Assembly (NCBI GenBank): GCA_013215145.1
Contig: JABSRP010000023.1
Coordinates: 1 to 64,000, forward strand
DNA length: 64,000 nt
DNA from: Pseudobacteriovorax sp.
GTDB lineage: Bacteria > Bdellovibrionota_B > Oligoflexia > Oligoflexales > Oligoflexaceae
Direction: 5' to 3'
Below are positions 55,167-64,000 of this stretch, piece after piece. Made by a program: the position numbers and the translations under genes. The notes under the pieces were generated by a model. The model did not search any database. It saw nothing but the letters and a program-made list of their open reading frames with translations, and had not been told where the DNA came from. Each line of letters begins with the position of its first letter. Position 1 is the first letter of the stretch.

Positions 55167-55634
55167 ATGGTGACGGTTAGGGTAAACGGAGAAACGAAGC
55201 AGTTGGATGTTGAGGCGGAAAAGCCTCTTTTGTGGACCTTGCGTGAAGACGCAGAAATTCTTGGTCCCAAATTTGGATGCGGGTACGGGGCCTGTGGCGC
55301 CTGCACCGTGCATGTCGAAGGGGTCGGGGTACGGTCGTGTATCTACCGGACAGAATCCGCGGCAGGCAAAGAGGTGACCACAATTGAGGGTTTGAACTCT
55401 CCCATCGGCCAAGCGCTCAAAACCGCCTGGGAATCAATTCAGGTGCCCCAGTGTGGTTATTGTCAACCAGGGATGATTATGGCTTTTGCATCCGCCATCC
55501 AATCGCAGCAGACCCCTGATGTGGATTCGGTTCTTCAGGAAGTTACGAATCTTTGTCGTTGTGGCACGTATGATGAGATCCGATCCGCGGTAGCCGTAGC
55601 ACTTAATGAACTCAGGAAGGGGGCGAGCCAATGA
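55167..55634 (+). CDS. [2Fe-2S] small subunit of a molybdenum hydroxylase
   Basis: 155 residues. Plant-type ferredoxin motif CGYGACGACTV with C in SCIYRTE, and the C-terminal helical [2Fe-2S] cluster with QCGYCQPGMIM and NLCRCGTYDE. It passes electrons from the molybdopterin subunit encoded next (four-base overlap). IorA-like; substrate not shown. GAGGTG precedes ATG. Confidence 0.92.
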   Translation: MVTVRVNGETKQLDVEAEKPLLWTLREDAEILGPKFGCGYGACGACTVHVEGVGVRSCIYRTESAAGKEVTTIEGLNSPIGQALKTAWESIQVPQCGYCQPGMIMAFASAIQSQQTPDVDSVLQEVTNLCRCGTYDEIRSAVAVALNELRKGASQ

Positions 55635-57739
55635 TAGATGTAAGCAGACGAACCATAATCAAATCAAAGCTTGCCTTAGGTGCGCTTACTTTTGCTAGCC
55701 CTTTTGTCGGGTCAAAAGCGCTTTTTGGTCGTGAAACCCTCGATTCTTTGAAACCCAGTGTTTGGGTGACGGTCTTCGCTGACGGCAAAGTCGAGATCGC
55801 CGTGGCCAAAGCCGAAATGGGGCAAGGAGTGTTTTCCAACCTACCTCTGATCGTCGCCGACGAGATGGAGGCTAACTGGGATAACGTAGCCATCAAGATG
55901 GTGGGTGAGGCCGGTGAGTATCTGGTGCCTGGCGGTTTTTTTGCTGGTACCTTTGGATCGACATCCGTTCGCTTTGGCTACAACCGGTTTCGCGCTCTTG
56001 GGGCAGGGATACGGCAACTATTTATCGAAGCTGCGGCCCGCAAGCTTTCTCTCGATACCATTCAGCTTAAGGCTGAGCAAGGCTTTATCGTGGCAACCAA
56101 TGGCCAAAAGCTTGCCTACGGCGAGCTGCTCGAGTTTGCTCGCGACCTTCTTCCACTTAAAGAAGACGCGCCACTAAAGGAGCCAAAGGATTTTAAACTG
56201 ATCGGAAAGTCCATACCACGAAAGGATGTACCCGATAAGATTGCCGGGAAAGCGAAATATGGTATCGATGCCAGCCTGCCTGGTATGCTTTATGGAGCAG
56301 TCAAGCACAACCCAGTATTTGGCTCGCGTATCACGAATTTTACCGAGCTGGAAAATCAAAAACCCGCTGGGACGACTCTGGTTGAAGTCCCCAATGGCAT
56401 TGTTCTTGTTGCCGATAGCTACTGGCGCGCTGAGCGAGGACTAAGCGCTTTGCGGATTGCCTACGATGTTCCGGCTGGAACAGAGGCTATATCTGATCAG
56501 TACATCGCAGAGCAGTTGCGCGAGCAGCTGAAATCCCCCGGTCCCATCGTTGAGTCTGAAGGGCAGATTGTCGGTGAGGATAGCGATTGGTTTGAGGCTG
56601 TCTACGAGGTTCCCTTCCTCGCTCATGCTTGCATGGAGCCCATGTCTGCCTTGGCTTCGGTGACAAATAACAGCGCCTACCTTGAGGTACCCACCCAGTC
56701 AGCATTGCTTTGCCAGCAGTCTGTGGCAGCAGCTCTTTCGATGTCACCAGACTCGGTAGAGGTCCAGCCCACCTTTCTTGGCGGCGGATTCGGTCGGAAG
56801 GCAGAGACGGATTTTGTTGTCGAGGCGGCGCTAGCGTCCAAAAAGGCCGGAAAGCCCGTAAAATTGATTTGGTCGCGGGCTGAGGATATACAGCATGATT
56901 TTTATCGTCCGGCCTTCGCAGCTAAAATGCGCGCAGTCCTCAAGGACGGTAAAGTCTCTAGTTGGCAAGCCATGAGTGCCGGTTCAAGCCCACTGATTCA
57001 GCGCAACCCTAACCAGCCTTTTGATCCACTTTCTATCGATGGTTTTGTCGATCTGCTTTACGACATCCCGAATCGAGAGATTGGATTCAAAAACTACGAC
57101 GAAGGGATCCCAGTAGGATTCTGGAGATCTGTTGGGCTGTCGCAGAACTGCTTCTTCGTGGAATCCTTTTTAGACGAGCTAGCCGAAAGGAATGGGGTAG
57201 ATGGTCTACAATTGCGCCGATCCATGCTGTCTCAAGATGGACCCGCGCTGGCTTTGCTCGATGAATTGGACCAGATGAGTGGTTGGAGTCAGGACTCGAC
57301 CCTTAAGGGAATCGCTATCTGCCGCTCCCATGGGGCTTACATTGGCGCTGTGGCACATCTGAGTGCGCAAGGTAGCGACCGGTGGGTCGTGAGGCATCTT
57401 GATGCTGTCATCGATGTTGGTGTTGCCGTCAACCCTGAAAACATTAAAGGCCAAGTCCGTGGCGGCATGCTCTATGGCTTAGTCGCCGCCCTATACGCGG
57501 ACTTACCCATCGATAAGGGGCGGGTTCAGTTTGATAACTTCTTCCAGTCGACAAATTTACGGCTATCCAACGCTCCGACCATGTCAGTCAAGGTTAATGA
57601 AAACCTGAATGTTATGGGTGGTGCCGGCGAGCCTGGAACTGCAGTGATTGCTCCGGCCGTGGCTAGTGCGTTTCGTAGGGCTAGCGGTCAGGTGGTGAGG
57701 CAGTTGCCTATTGCTAAGCTTGGAATCGTTGGGCGTTAG
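55631..57739 (+). CDS. IorB-like molybdopterin subunit of a xanthine-oxidase-family hydroxylase
   Basis: 702 residues. A twin-arginine type signal SRRTIIKSKLALGALTFA suggests export of the folded enzyme with its partner. Mo-cofactor binding features include GGGFGRKAETDFVVEA and the catalytic Glu in GGAGEPGTAVIAP. It hydroxylates an aldehyde or N-heterocycle such as isoquinoline. The FAD subunit typical of xanthine dehydrogenase is absent, as in IorAB enzymes. ATG overlaps the small subunit stop. Confidence 0.88.
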   Translation: MIDVSRRTIIKSKLALGALTFASPFVGSKALFGRETLDSLKPSVWVTVFADGKVEIAVAKAEMGQGVFSNLPLIVADEMEANWDNVAIKMVGEAGEYLVPGGFFAGTFGSTSVRFGYNRFRALGAGIRQLFIEAAARKLSLDTIQLKAEQGFIVATNGQKLAYGELLEFARDLLPLKEDAPLKEPKDFKLIGKSIPRKDVPDKIAGKAKYGIDASLPGMLYGAVKHNPVFGSRITNFTELENQKPAGTTLVEVPNGIVLVADSYWRAERGLSALRIAYDVPAGTEAISDQYIAEQLREQLKSPGPIVESEGQIVGEDSDWFEAVYEVPFLAHACMEPMSALASVTNNSAYLEVPTQSALLCQQSVAAALSMSPDSVEVQPTFLGGGFGRKAETDFVVEAALASKKAGKPVKLIWSRAEDIQHDFYRPAFAAKMRAVLKDGKVSSWQAMSAGSSPLIQRNPNQPFDPLSIDGFVDLLYDIPNREIGFKNYDEGIPVGFWRSVGLSQNCFFVESFLDELAERNGVDGLQLRRSMLSQDGPALALLDELDQMSGWSQDSTLKGIAICRSHGAYIGAVAHLSAQGSDRWVVRHLDAVIDVGVAVNPENIKGQVRGGMLYGLVAALYADLPIDKGRVQFDNFFQSTNLRLSNAPTMSVKVNENLNVMGGAGEPGTAVIAPAVASAFRRASGQVVRQLPIAKLGIVGR

Positions 57740-58084
57740 GTTTCGTTGAAAAGGGGAGCACCGCTCCCTTTGGAAAAACGTTGCCGTGTTTTTTCGTGTT
57801 TGTGTCACTCACCTGTCATTCTGCAATCCAATCGACATATAGCTATAAACCGGAGCATGAGTCACGGTCTATGTCTCCTTAGGGGCTAATGTTAGCCATC
57901 GCAACGTGTAAGTTATGCAGAGTTAGACTCTTTGACTACATTTGTGTCTTACCATCCAACAAAAACGTAATAATTAAAGCTGTAACATACGGGCATTTAT
58001 CTTGAGTTTTGTGTCGGCCTCACCGTAATGTGCAGGCTCTATGACCGCCAAATCGTGAAAAGCATAAGCAACAAGGACTTCAAT
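57740..58084. other. Intergenic ahead of the urease operon
   Basis: About 345 bp. GGGGAGC (57753) and GCTCCC (57763) form a hairpin that may end the preceding operon. The AT-rich right half (57900-58010) probably contains the urease promoter; no operator was recognised. Confidence 0.4.
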
Positions 58085-58234
58085 ATGAATCAAGCTTTAG
58101 CACATACCACCCTCACGGCCCACGACCATAGCCATAGCTTTTTGGCCATGCCATTAGAATGGATAAGTCTCCTGGGAATGGTGGCCATCGGATGGCTTGC
58201 CTGCAAATGGATCCAACGCTCACTGAAACGCTGA
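58085..58234 (+). CDS. 49-residue histidine-containing membrane peptide before ureD
   Basis: 49 residues beginning MNQALAHTTLTAHDHSHSF with four histidines in a row of HDHSH type, then one membrane helix (about 24-41, WISLLGMVAIGWLAC), and a basic end. AAGGAC is seven bases before ATG 58085; an open frame extends upstream to 58028. It lies 26 bases before ureD, so it is probably in the urease operon. A metal (nickel) role is only a suggestion from the histidines. Confidence 0.5.
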   Translation: MNQALAHTTLTAHDHSHSFLAMPLEWISLLGMVAIGWLACKWIQRSLKR

Positions 58235-58260
58235 CCCATCGCTGTTGACAAGGGGCGCAT

Positions 58261-59064
58261 ATGTCTTGGCGTGGAGAGATCTCCTTAAACTATAGTTTGG
58301 TTGGTGAAAGGCTACGATACTCTTGTCGCCATCAAGGGCCTTTGACGGTGCAAAAACCCTTTGTGAGCCCTGATCAACGAAGCCTTCATCACTATATCCT
58401 TCATCCTCCTGGTGGGTTGGTGGGTCTTGACGAACTTCATACCCAGGTTGGCATCAAAGGCAGTCCTTTGATCTTACTAACGTCACCATCGGCTCAAAAA
58501 GTCTATCGTTCCACTCATAAACCAGCGTTGGTTCGCAGTCACTCTGAGATTCATGATGACGGTGTGTTTGCCTGGCTTCCCCAGGAGACCATACTCTTTG
58601 GTGGGTCTCACTACCGTTCCCACAATCACTTTCACCTGAGTCCTGAGGCGAGCTTAGTTTACTGGGATACCTTCGTTTTTGGCCGGCCTAGCATTGGCGA
58701 GACCTTGGGGGAGGCGAGCTTACAAAATCGCCTCATCATTGACGTTGATGGCAAACCCATGGTGAACGACGGCTTTCGTCTCGCGGCGGGTGACGACTTA
58801 CTGGAGAGTCCTCTGGGGCTAGGGGCACAAACCTGTTACGGACAACTATATATCTGCGGTCCTCAAGTAAGCGCCTGGGCGGCTAAACTCGATCACTCGC
58901 GTCATGGGCACAGCTCATGGACGGCATACGACAATGTGTTTTCCGCACGGATTTTGGGAAGCCATGCTTACGATCTGCGGGATTGGCTTCACGTATTTGT
59001 CGAAAGTTTTTTCGCATATTCCGCAATTCACTCATATCAGCAGCCCCGCATCTGGGCCTGCTAA
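58261..59064 (+). CDS. ureD: Urease accessory protein UreD
   Basis: 267 residues of the UreD family: [24 protein letters not shown] and [15 protein letters not shown]. It forms a scaffold with UreF and UreG for nickel insertion into apo-urease. AAGGGG precedes ATG by five bases. It opens the order ureD-A-B-C-E-F-G, all on one strand and closely spaced. Confidence 0.93.
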   Translation: MSWRGEISLNYSLVGERLRYSCRHQGPLTVQKPFVSPDQRSLHHYILHPPGGLVGLDELHTQVGIKGSPLILLTSPSAQKVYRSTHKPALVRSHSEIHDDGVFAWLPQETILFGGSHYRSHNHFHLSPEASLVYWDTFVFGRPSIGETLGEASLQNRLIIDVDGKPMVNDGFRLAAGDDLLESPLGLGAQTCYGQLYICGPQVSAWAAKLDHSRHGHSSWTAYDNVFSARILGSHAYDLRDWLHVFVESFFAYSAIHSYQQPRIWAC

Positions 59065-59075
59065 CGGGAGACTTT

Positions 59076-59378
59076 ATGGACTTATCCCCAAGGGAAAAAG
59101 ATAAGCTTCTTTTGTTTACGGCATCGCTTTTGGCAGAGCGGCGCAAGATGAAGGGATTAAAGCTGAATTATCCCGAAGCAGTAGCGCTTATATCGGCGTT
59201 TGTGATGGAAGGGGCCCGGGAAGGCAAAACGGTGGCCGAACTGATGTCTACAGGGCGTGAGGTGTTGACTAAGGACGATTTGATGGAAGGTGTCGCTGCG
59301 CTTATCCCTGAGATCCAGATTGAGGCGACATTTAGAGACGGCACCAAACTCGTTACGATCCACAACCCCATTCAATAG
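59076..59378 (+). CDS. ureA: Urease gamma subunit
   Basis: 100 residues, the normal gamma-subunit length. [29 protein letters not shown] and TVAELMSTG match the family. CGGGAG lies seven bases before ATG 59076; the open frame continues into ureD and is misleading upstream. Structural part of the trimeric (alpha-beta-gamma)3 urease. Confidence 0.95.
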   Translation: MDLSPREKDKLLLFTASLLAERRKMKGLKLNYPEAVALISAFVMEGAREGKTVAELMSTGREVLTKDDLMEGVAALIPEIQIEATFRDGTKLVTIHNPIQ

Positions 59379-59386
59379 GACGTCTT

Positions 59387-59698
59387 ATGAAACCTGGAGA
59401 GATAAAGGTAGCGGCCGGAACAATCGAGCTAAATCCGGATCGAGAGAGGCGTGAGTTAACTGTGGCAAATACCGGTGATCGGCCGATTCAAGTCGGATCC
59501 CATTACCATTTTTATGAGGTCAATGAGGCTTTGACCTTCGACCGTGAGCAGGCCTTGGGCTTCCGTCTGGACATTCCTTCGGGTACCGGAATGCGCTTTG
59601 AGCCTGGTCAGGAGCGCCGGGTGACCCTGGTGGCTCTACCAAAAGGAAGCCGGGTTTTTGGTTTTGCTGGCCGCGTTATGGGCCCGCTCAAGGGATAA
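59387..59698 (+). CDS. ureB: Urease beta subunit
   Basis: 103 residues; family marks are [33 protein letters not shown] and [25 protein letters not shown]-type sequence near the middle. Eight bases after ureA. Together with UreA and UreC it builds the structural enzyme. Confidence 0.95.
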   Translation: MKPGEIKVAAGTIELNPDRERRELTVANTGDRPIQVGSHYHFYEVNEALTFDREQALGFRLDIPSGTGMRFEPGQERRVTLVALPKGSRVFGFAGRVMGPLKG

Positions 59699-59728
59699 CG
59701 ATGACTGTTTCCGATTGGGGGATATAGC

Positions 59729-61423
59729 ATGAAGATAGATCGTCAGAATTATGCAGATATGTTTGGTCCAACCACCGGAGACCGGATGCGTTTGGGTGAT
59801 ACCAGCCTCTGGGTCACTGTGGAGAAGGATCACTGCCACTATGGTGAAGAGGTCAAATTTGGTGGAGGTAAGGTCATTCGAGACGGCATGGGCCAAAGCC
59901 AGGCGCTGGCAAAAGACTCTGCCGATACCGTGATAACTAACGCTCTCATTATCGATCATTGGGGGATCGTCAAAGCTGACGTTGGGATCAAAGACGGTAG
60001 GATTCTGGCCATAGGTAAAGCAGGTAACCCCGATATTCAAGGTCCTGTGGATATGGTTATCGGTGCCTCCACAGAGGTCATTGCCGGTGAGGGGCTGATC
60101 CTCACGGCAGGAGGAGTCGATGCCCACATTCACTTTATTTGCCCACAGCAAATAGACGAGGCTCTAGCTTCGGGGGTCACCACCATGTTAGGTGGGGGGA
60201 CCGGTCCGGCGACGGGAACCAATGCCACCACCTGCACGCCCGGCCCCTGGCACATTCATCAGATGCTACGATCTTTAGATCAGTATCCGATGAATTTTGG
60301 TCTACTCGGCAAAGGCAACTGCAGTCAGCCTCAGCCTCTCGTCGAGCAAATCGAAGCTGGCGCTATAGGCCTTAAGCTCCATGAAGATTGGGGGACAACG
60401 CCAGCAGCGATTTCCAACTGCCTTGATGTTGCCGATCAGATGGATATTCAGGTGGCGATTCATACTGATACCCTGAACGAGTCTGGATTTGTCGACTCAA
60501 CCTTAGGAGCCTTTAAAGGTCGTACCATCCATACCTATCATACCGAAGGAGCGGGTGGCGGCCATGCGCCAGACATCATAAAAGCCTGTGGACTTCACCA
60601 TGTCCTGCCCTCGTCCACGAATCCCACCATGCCTTATACGGTGAATACTGTGGATGAGCACCTCGATATGCTCATGGTTTGTCATCATTTGGATCCGGCG
60701 ATCCCCGAAGATGTTGCCTTCGCGGACTCAAGGATTCGCCGCGAGACCATCGCCGCCGAGGATATTCTTCATGATATGGGTGCTATCAGTATGATTGCCT
60801 CAGACTCCCAGGCCATGGGTCGTGTTGGAGAAGTGATCTGCCGAACCTGGCAAACGGCGCACAAAATGAAGCTTCAGCGAGGAGCCTTGGAGGGAGATAC
60901 CGCCGAGAGCGATAATGAGCGGGTCAAACGCTATATTGCGAAGTATACGATCAACCCAGCAATCACACACGGCATAAGTGATGAAGTTGGGTCTGTCGAG
61001 GTGGGAAAACTCGCTGATCTTGTCCTTTGGCATCCGGCATTTTTTGGGGTCAAACCGAAACTGATTCTCAAAGGCGGTGCGATAGCCCTTGCCGCCATGG
61101 GCGATCCCAATGGGTCTATACCCACGCCTCAGCCCGTTCACTATCGCAGTATGTTTGCATCCAAGGGGAAGGGGATGCAGACAACATCAGTCCATTTTGT
61201 ATCCCAAGCCGCCAGCCAGTCTTTGGGGCATCTCGGGCTTGGCAAAGGTCTAAAAGCCGTGAATCAGACCCGGGAGATCTCCAAAGCACAGATGATACGA
61301 AACGATCTGTCGCCAGATATCGACGTGGATCCTCAAACCTATCGTGTGACTGTTGACGGTAAGGAAATCTCCTGTGATCCCCTAGATGAGTTGCCCTTGG
61401 CTCAGAAATACTTTTTATTTTAA
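59729..61423 (+). CDS. ureC: Urease alpha (catalytic) subunit
   Basis: 564 residues, normal for UreC. It hydrolyses urea to ammonia and carbamate at a bi-nickel site. Ligands: HIHFICPQQ (His-x-His), K216 in [10 protein letters not shown] (to be carbamylated), HT in [17 protein letters not shown], the active-site flap MVCHHLDP and the Asp in SDSQAMGR. All are intact. GGGGAT precedes ATG. Cytoplasmic. Confidence 0.97.
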   Translation: MKIDRQNYADMFGPTTGDRMRLGDTSLWVTVEKDHCHYGEEVKFGGGKVIRDGMGQSQALAKDSADTVITNALIIDHWGIVKADVGIKDGRILAIGKAGNPDIQGPVDMVIGASTEVIAGEGLILTAGGVDAHIHFICPQQIDEALASGVTTMLGGGTGPATGTNATTCTPGPWHIHQMLRSLDQYPMNFGLLGKGNCSQPQPLVEQIEAGAIGLKLHEDWGTTPAAISNCLDVADQMDIQVAIHTDTLNESGFVDSTLGAFKGRTIHTYHTEGAGGGHAPDIIKACGLHHVLPSSTNPTMPYTVNTVDEHLDMLMVCHHLDPAIPEDVAFADSRIRRETIAAEDILHDMGAISMIASDSQAMGRVGEVICRTWQTAHKMKLQRGALEGDTAESDNERVKRYIAKYTINPAITHGISDEVGSVEVGKLADLVLWHPAFFGVKPKLILKGGAIALAAMGDPNGSIPTPQPVHYRSMFASKGKGMQTTSVHFVSQAASQSLGHLGLGKGLKAVNQTREISKAQMIRNDLSPDIDVDPQTYRVTVDGKEISCDPLDELPLAQKYFLF

Positions 61424-61437
61424 GCAGGAGAGTCATC

Positions 61438-61863
61438 TTGAAAATTTTTTCACAAAAATCCTCGGCAGAGGCCTCAGTAGATTTCGAGGTGATGCTAAAT
61501 TACTTTGATCGGCAAAAGTCTCGCATCCAAGTCACAGCAAGCAATGGTGAGGATGTTGGGATCCTGATTCCCCGCGGACAGCCGTTATCCTGTGGCGATG
61601 TCTTAACCTCGGACTGTGGTCTATCGCTAAAAATCTTGGGTCTACCTGAGGAGGTGTCGGTCATTGAAGCTGATGGCACGGATCTAGCATGCGCGTCCTA
61701 TCACTTGGGTAATCGGCATATTCCTGTAGCTATCGATGAAGGGGAGCTTTGCTATCACACCGATCATGTCATTGACGATATGATGATCCAATTGGGGTTT
61801 GTCGTATCTCCCGGCCTTAGGGTGTTTCATCCAGAAAAGGGAGCCTATCATAAACACGCCTAA
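61438..61863 (+). CDS. ureE: Urease accessory protein UreE
   Basis: 141 residues; a nickel metallochaperone delivering Ni to UreG. The C-terminus has few histidines (HPEKGAYHKHA), so it lacks the long His tail of some UreE. PLSCGDVLTSDCGL and DEGELCYHTDHV match the family. GCAGGAG lies seven bases before the TTG start at 61438. Overlaps ureF. Confidence 0.88.
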   Translation: MKIFSQKSSAEASVDFEVMLNYFDRQKSRIQVTASNGEDVGILIPRGQPLSCGDVLTSDCGLSLKILGLPEEVSVIEADGTDLACASYHLGNRHIPVAIDEGELCYHTDHVIDDMMIQLGFVVSPGLRVFHPEKGAYHKHA

Positions 61864-62515
61864 CGAAGTTTTATGCCTTTTAAGAATGACGAGCCCGAAT
61901 CTACCCATTGGCGGATTCTCCTGGTCTCAAGGCTTGGAGGGGGCGGTATCTCTTGGTTTGGTTGCGGATCAAGAAAGTCTCTGTCAATGGCTTGAGACGG
62001 TGCTTAGCAAGAGTCTCGTCTATAATGAGCTGGCGACGATGAGCCACGCCTATCAGGCCTCCAGTAGACAAGACGCCGAGACCTTAGCTCATCTTGATCA
62101 TCTATTGATGGCCACTAAGGAAACCAAGGAGCTTAGAGATGAGAGCCTTCAGATGGGTAAAGCCCTACAAAAGATGCTAAGGGAAACCCATCCCGAAATC
62201 TGGTTAAGTCTCGAGACGTATTCATATGAAGTGCTCTTCGCCGAGTTCGTTCAGCAACAATCTGTTCCCATCGATGTGGCGCTAGCAGCATTTGTCTGGA
62301 GCTGGCTGGAAAACCAAGTTATGGCAGCCACGAGACTTATTTCTATTGGACAAGTAGCTACCCAAAAGATTCTGGTTCAGTTTCAGCAAACCATTCCCTC
62401 TTTGGTGACCCAAAGTCAGACCATTGGTGAGGACGACATTGGTTTTTCCTTGCCAAGTTTATTCTTTTCCAGCGCCTGTCATGAAAGTCAGTACAGTCGC
62501 CTGTTTCGATCATAG
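61799..62515 (+). CDS. ureF: Urease accessory protein UreF
   Basis: Up to 238 residues. The UreF signature LLRMTSPNLPIGGFSWSQGLE is present, and the C-terminal helices are of normal length. It is the scaffold protein with UreD, controlling UreG GTPase. The start is uncertain: TTG 61799 overlaps ureE by 65 bases; ATG 61886 would remove conserved helix residues; AAAAGGGAG six bases before ATA 61850 suggests a rare AUA start. Confidence 0.9.
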   Translation: MSYLPALGCFIQKREPIINTPNEVLCLLRMTSPNLPIGGFSWSQGLEGAVSLGLVADQESLCQWLETVLSKSLVYNELATMSHAYQASSRQDAETLAHLDHLLMATKETKELRDESLQMGKALQKMLRETHPEIWLSLETYSYEVLFAEFVQQQSVPIDVALAAFVWSWLENQVMAATRLISIGQVATQKILVQFQQTIPSLVTQSQTIGEDDIGFSLPSLFFSSACHESQYSRLFRS

Positions 62516-62524
62516 GAGGAACTT

Positions 62525-63139
62525 ATGAGTGATCATTTAAGAGTCGGAGTGGGAGGTCCTGTCGGATCAGGTAAGACCGCCCTAATTCGTAATCTCTGTA
62601 TAAAATTGCGAGAAACCTATGACCTTGCGGTAGTTACCAACGACATCTATACCCGGGAGGACGCCCAGTTCTTGATTCATCATAAAGCCCTAGATGAAGA
62701 TAGAATCGTCGGTGTCGAGACCGGCGGCTGCCCTCATACCGCCATCCGTGAAGACGCTTCAATGAATCTTCAGGCCATTGAAGACTTAGGAGAGAGATTG
62801 CCGGGATTAGAGCTCGTATTTGTCGAAAGCGGTGGCGATAACCTCAGCGCCACCTTTAGTCCCGATCTTTCAGATCTCACAATTTACGTCATAGACGTCT
62901 CAGCTGGTGACAAGATTCCGCGCAAAGGCGGTCCAGGGATCACACGGAGCGATCTGCTCGTGATTAACAAAACTGACTTAGCACCCCACGTAGGTGCGTC
63001 CCTTGAGATTATGAGGCGGGATGCTAAAGCCATGCGGGGAGATCGTCCGTTTGTGTTTGCCAACCAAAAAACCGGTGAAGGGATGGAAGAGATCTTGAAT
63101 TTTATTCAGCATAAGGGTTTGTTAAAACCTAAAGACTGA
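62525..63139 (+). CDS. ureG: Urease accessory GTPase UreG
   Basis: 204 residues. P-loop GGPVGSGKT (10-18), switch-like [12 protein letters not shown], metal site [12 protein letters not shown], and [10 protein letters not shown] for guanine binding. It drives GTP-dependent nickel insertion with UreD-UreF. AGGAGG precedes ATG. Last gene of the urease operon. Confidence 0.95.
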   Translation: MSDHLRVGVGGPVGSGKTALIRNLCIKLRETYDLAVVTNDIYTREDAQFLIHHKALDEDRIVGVETGGCPHTAIREDASMNLQAIEDLGERLPGLELVFVESGGDNLSATFSPDLSDLTIYVIDVSAGDKIPRKGGPGITRSDLLVINKTDLAPHVGASLEIMRRDAKAMRGDRPFVFANQKTGEGMEEILNFIQHKGLLKPKD

Positions 63140-63296
63140 AATCTAGACTGGGTGGTCGGGCTGCTGGCTGCCATACTGGGTGGCATTTGTCATGGTTTCT
63201 CCTGGTCCTTGGGAATTGTCCTCGATTTGTCCGGAATAATCTGCGACAACGGGGCTTGCATCTTTTCAGGTTCCCAACCCCGTCAGGAGAGTTCGA

Positions 63297-64000
63297 TTGC
63301 ACCGTCACTTGATCAGTACCTTATCCTTATCTTTGCTGGGAGGCTCTCAGCTTCTTGCTCAAACAGAAACCCGTCCCGACAGCGCCTTAGAAAGGCTGAC
63401 AGTCACCGGTAGCCGCATTGGATCATTTTCTCAGGAAAGCCCCCGCACCGTTATCCGTATCTCTCGGGAAGAGCTGGAGCAGAGCGGTTTAAAATCCTTA
63501 GGTGATATCCTCAATCGGTTGCCTCAGATGAGTTTTGGCTCGCAACCGGCTGGTCCATCTGATCAGGGTGCAGGGTTTCGTGGTGCGAATTTAAGAGGTC
63601 TTGGCATCGATAAAACTCTGGTCCTTGTTAACGGCCAAAGACTAGCGAAACACCCAGGCTTCAATGCTCCCGATTTGGATATTTTGCCCCTCTCGGCCAT
63701 CGAGTCTGTTGAAGTCCTGCTCACATCTGGCTCAGCGATATACGGCTCAGATGCCTTAGCTGGTGTCATTCAAATACGAACCAGGCAAAACGAAAGCCTG
63801 GGCTCGATCGGTGCTCAAATTGAGAGAACCGCCGCAGGCGGCTCGGAGCAAGAGCATCTGGAGGCTGTCTACGGGTACACGGGTGACAGGTGGAGCTCAC
63901 TCACGAGTTTCAATTACACGCAAAAGGGGGCTCTGCAGCAGACCGAGCGCTCCTGGTATGACATGTTCACGGCAAGCAATGGTGTTCCCACCTCTTACCA
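63297..64000 (+). CDS. TonB-dependent receptor, C-terminus outside window
   Basis: I translated from TTG 63297, preceded by AGGAG; the right edge cuts it after about 234 codons. Signal peptide MHRHLISTLSLSLLGGSQLL then plug domain: RLTVTGSRIG, GLKSLGDILNRLPQM, FRGANLRGLGIDKTLVLVNGQ and SGSAIYGSDALAGVIQI. The beta-barrel begins before the edge. It imports a chelated metal or similar solute through the outer membrane; its place after ureG makes nickel import possible but unproven. Confidence 0.85.
   Translation, partial: MHRHLISTLSLSLLGGSQLLAQTETRPDSALERLTVTGSRIGSFSQESPRTVIRISREELEQSGLKSLGDILNRLPQMSFGSQPAGPSDQGAGFRGANLRGLGIDKTLVLVNGQRLAKHPGFNAPDLDILPLSAIESVEVLLTSGSAIYGSDALAGVIQIRTRQNESLGSIGAQIERTAAGGSEQEHLEAVYGYTGDRWSSLTSFNYTQKGALQQTERSWYDMFTASNGVPTSY

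Noticed and set aside
63152-63412. Hydrophobic frame after ureG beginning VGLLAAILGG, faintly like HupE/UreJ nickel permeases
   Set aside because: Only a few residues match, the remainder does not look like a permease and overlaps the TonB receptor start with its good ribosome site.

Overview
The window (64 kb, moderate G+C) looks like chromosome of a free-living, flagellate-type Gram-negative bacterium with large genome and rich signalling: lipoproteins with N-terminal lipobox, a TonB-dependent receptor, class III (prepilin) leaders, membrane sensors of the 7TMR-DISM type, GGDEF, HD-GYP, class III cyclase, hybrid kinases and two DUF4360-type secreted proteins. This mix fits the Oligoflexia/Bdellovibrionota-like deltaproteobacterial neighbourhood (for example Pseudobacteriovorax-like bacteria), but that is inference from gene content only. 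No rRNA, tRNA, CRISPR array, phage or insertion sequence was recognised.

Layout. 0-8 kb: a Na/Pi-cotransporter cut by the left edge, a class V aminotransferase, a lone receiver protein, a lipoprotein hydrolase, a Crp/Fnr regulator, a trypsin-like lipoprotein and two secreted proteins. 8.2-11.5 kb: two genes broken by single-base frameshifts (a prepilin-like protein and a hybrid histidine kinase). 11.5-20 kb: hemN, a phospholipase-D-family protein, a DPP-IV-type peptidase, a baeRF-type protein with a small membrane protein, and a nitrilase. 20-31 kb: a signalling block with three membrane-embedded sensors of similar N-terminal plan but different outputs (adenylate cyclase, CheA-like Hpt/ATPase kinase, diguanylate cyclase), a receiver protein behind a structured leader, and small proteins of unknown role. 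31.5-51 kb: a sterol-desaturase-family enzyme, haem peroxidase lipoprotein, aminoglycoside-phosphotransferase-fold protein, a second prepilin-like protein, a GH28 glycosidase with a CBM48-like N-terminus, the DUF4360 pair, SelO, hydrolases, a metallophosphoesterase with unusual motifs, HD-GYP, an ACMSD-like decarboxylase and an FmdB-type zinc ribbon with a histidine-rich tail.

51.5-55 kb is a tightly overlapping three-gene operon: LytS-like kinase, LytTR response regulator and a periplasmic sugar-binding-type protein without transporter genes, which reads as a three-component sensory system. 55-58 kb encodes an IorAB-like two-subunit molybdenum hydroxylase. 58-64 kb is a compact urease operon (small His-rich membrane peptide, ureD, A, B, C, E, F, G) followed by the start of a TonB-dependent receptor that runs off the right edge.

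The most interesting items are the three-component operon, the CheA-like kinase block with its candidate regulatory leader, the CBM48-like/GH28 fusion, the 120-bp imperfect palindrome next to the DUF4360 pair, and the two frameshifted genes, which need checking for sequencing error. Nothing here is a clear, wholly new system.
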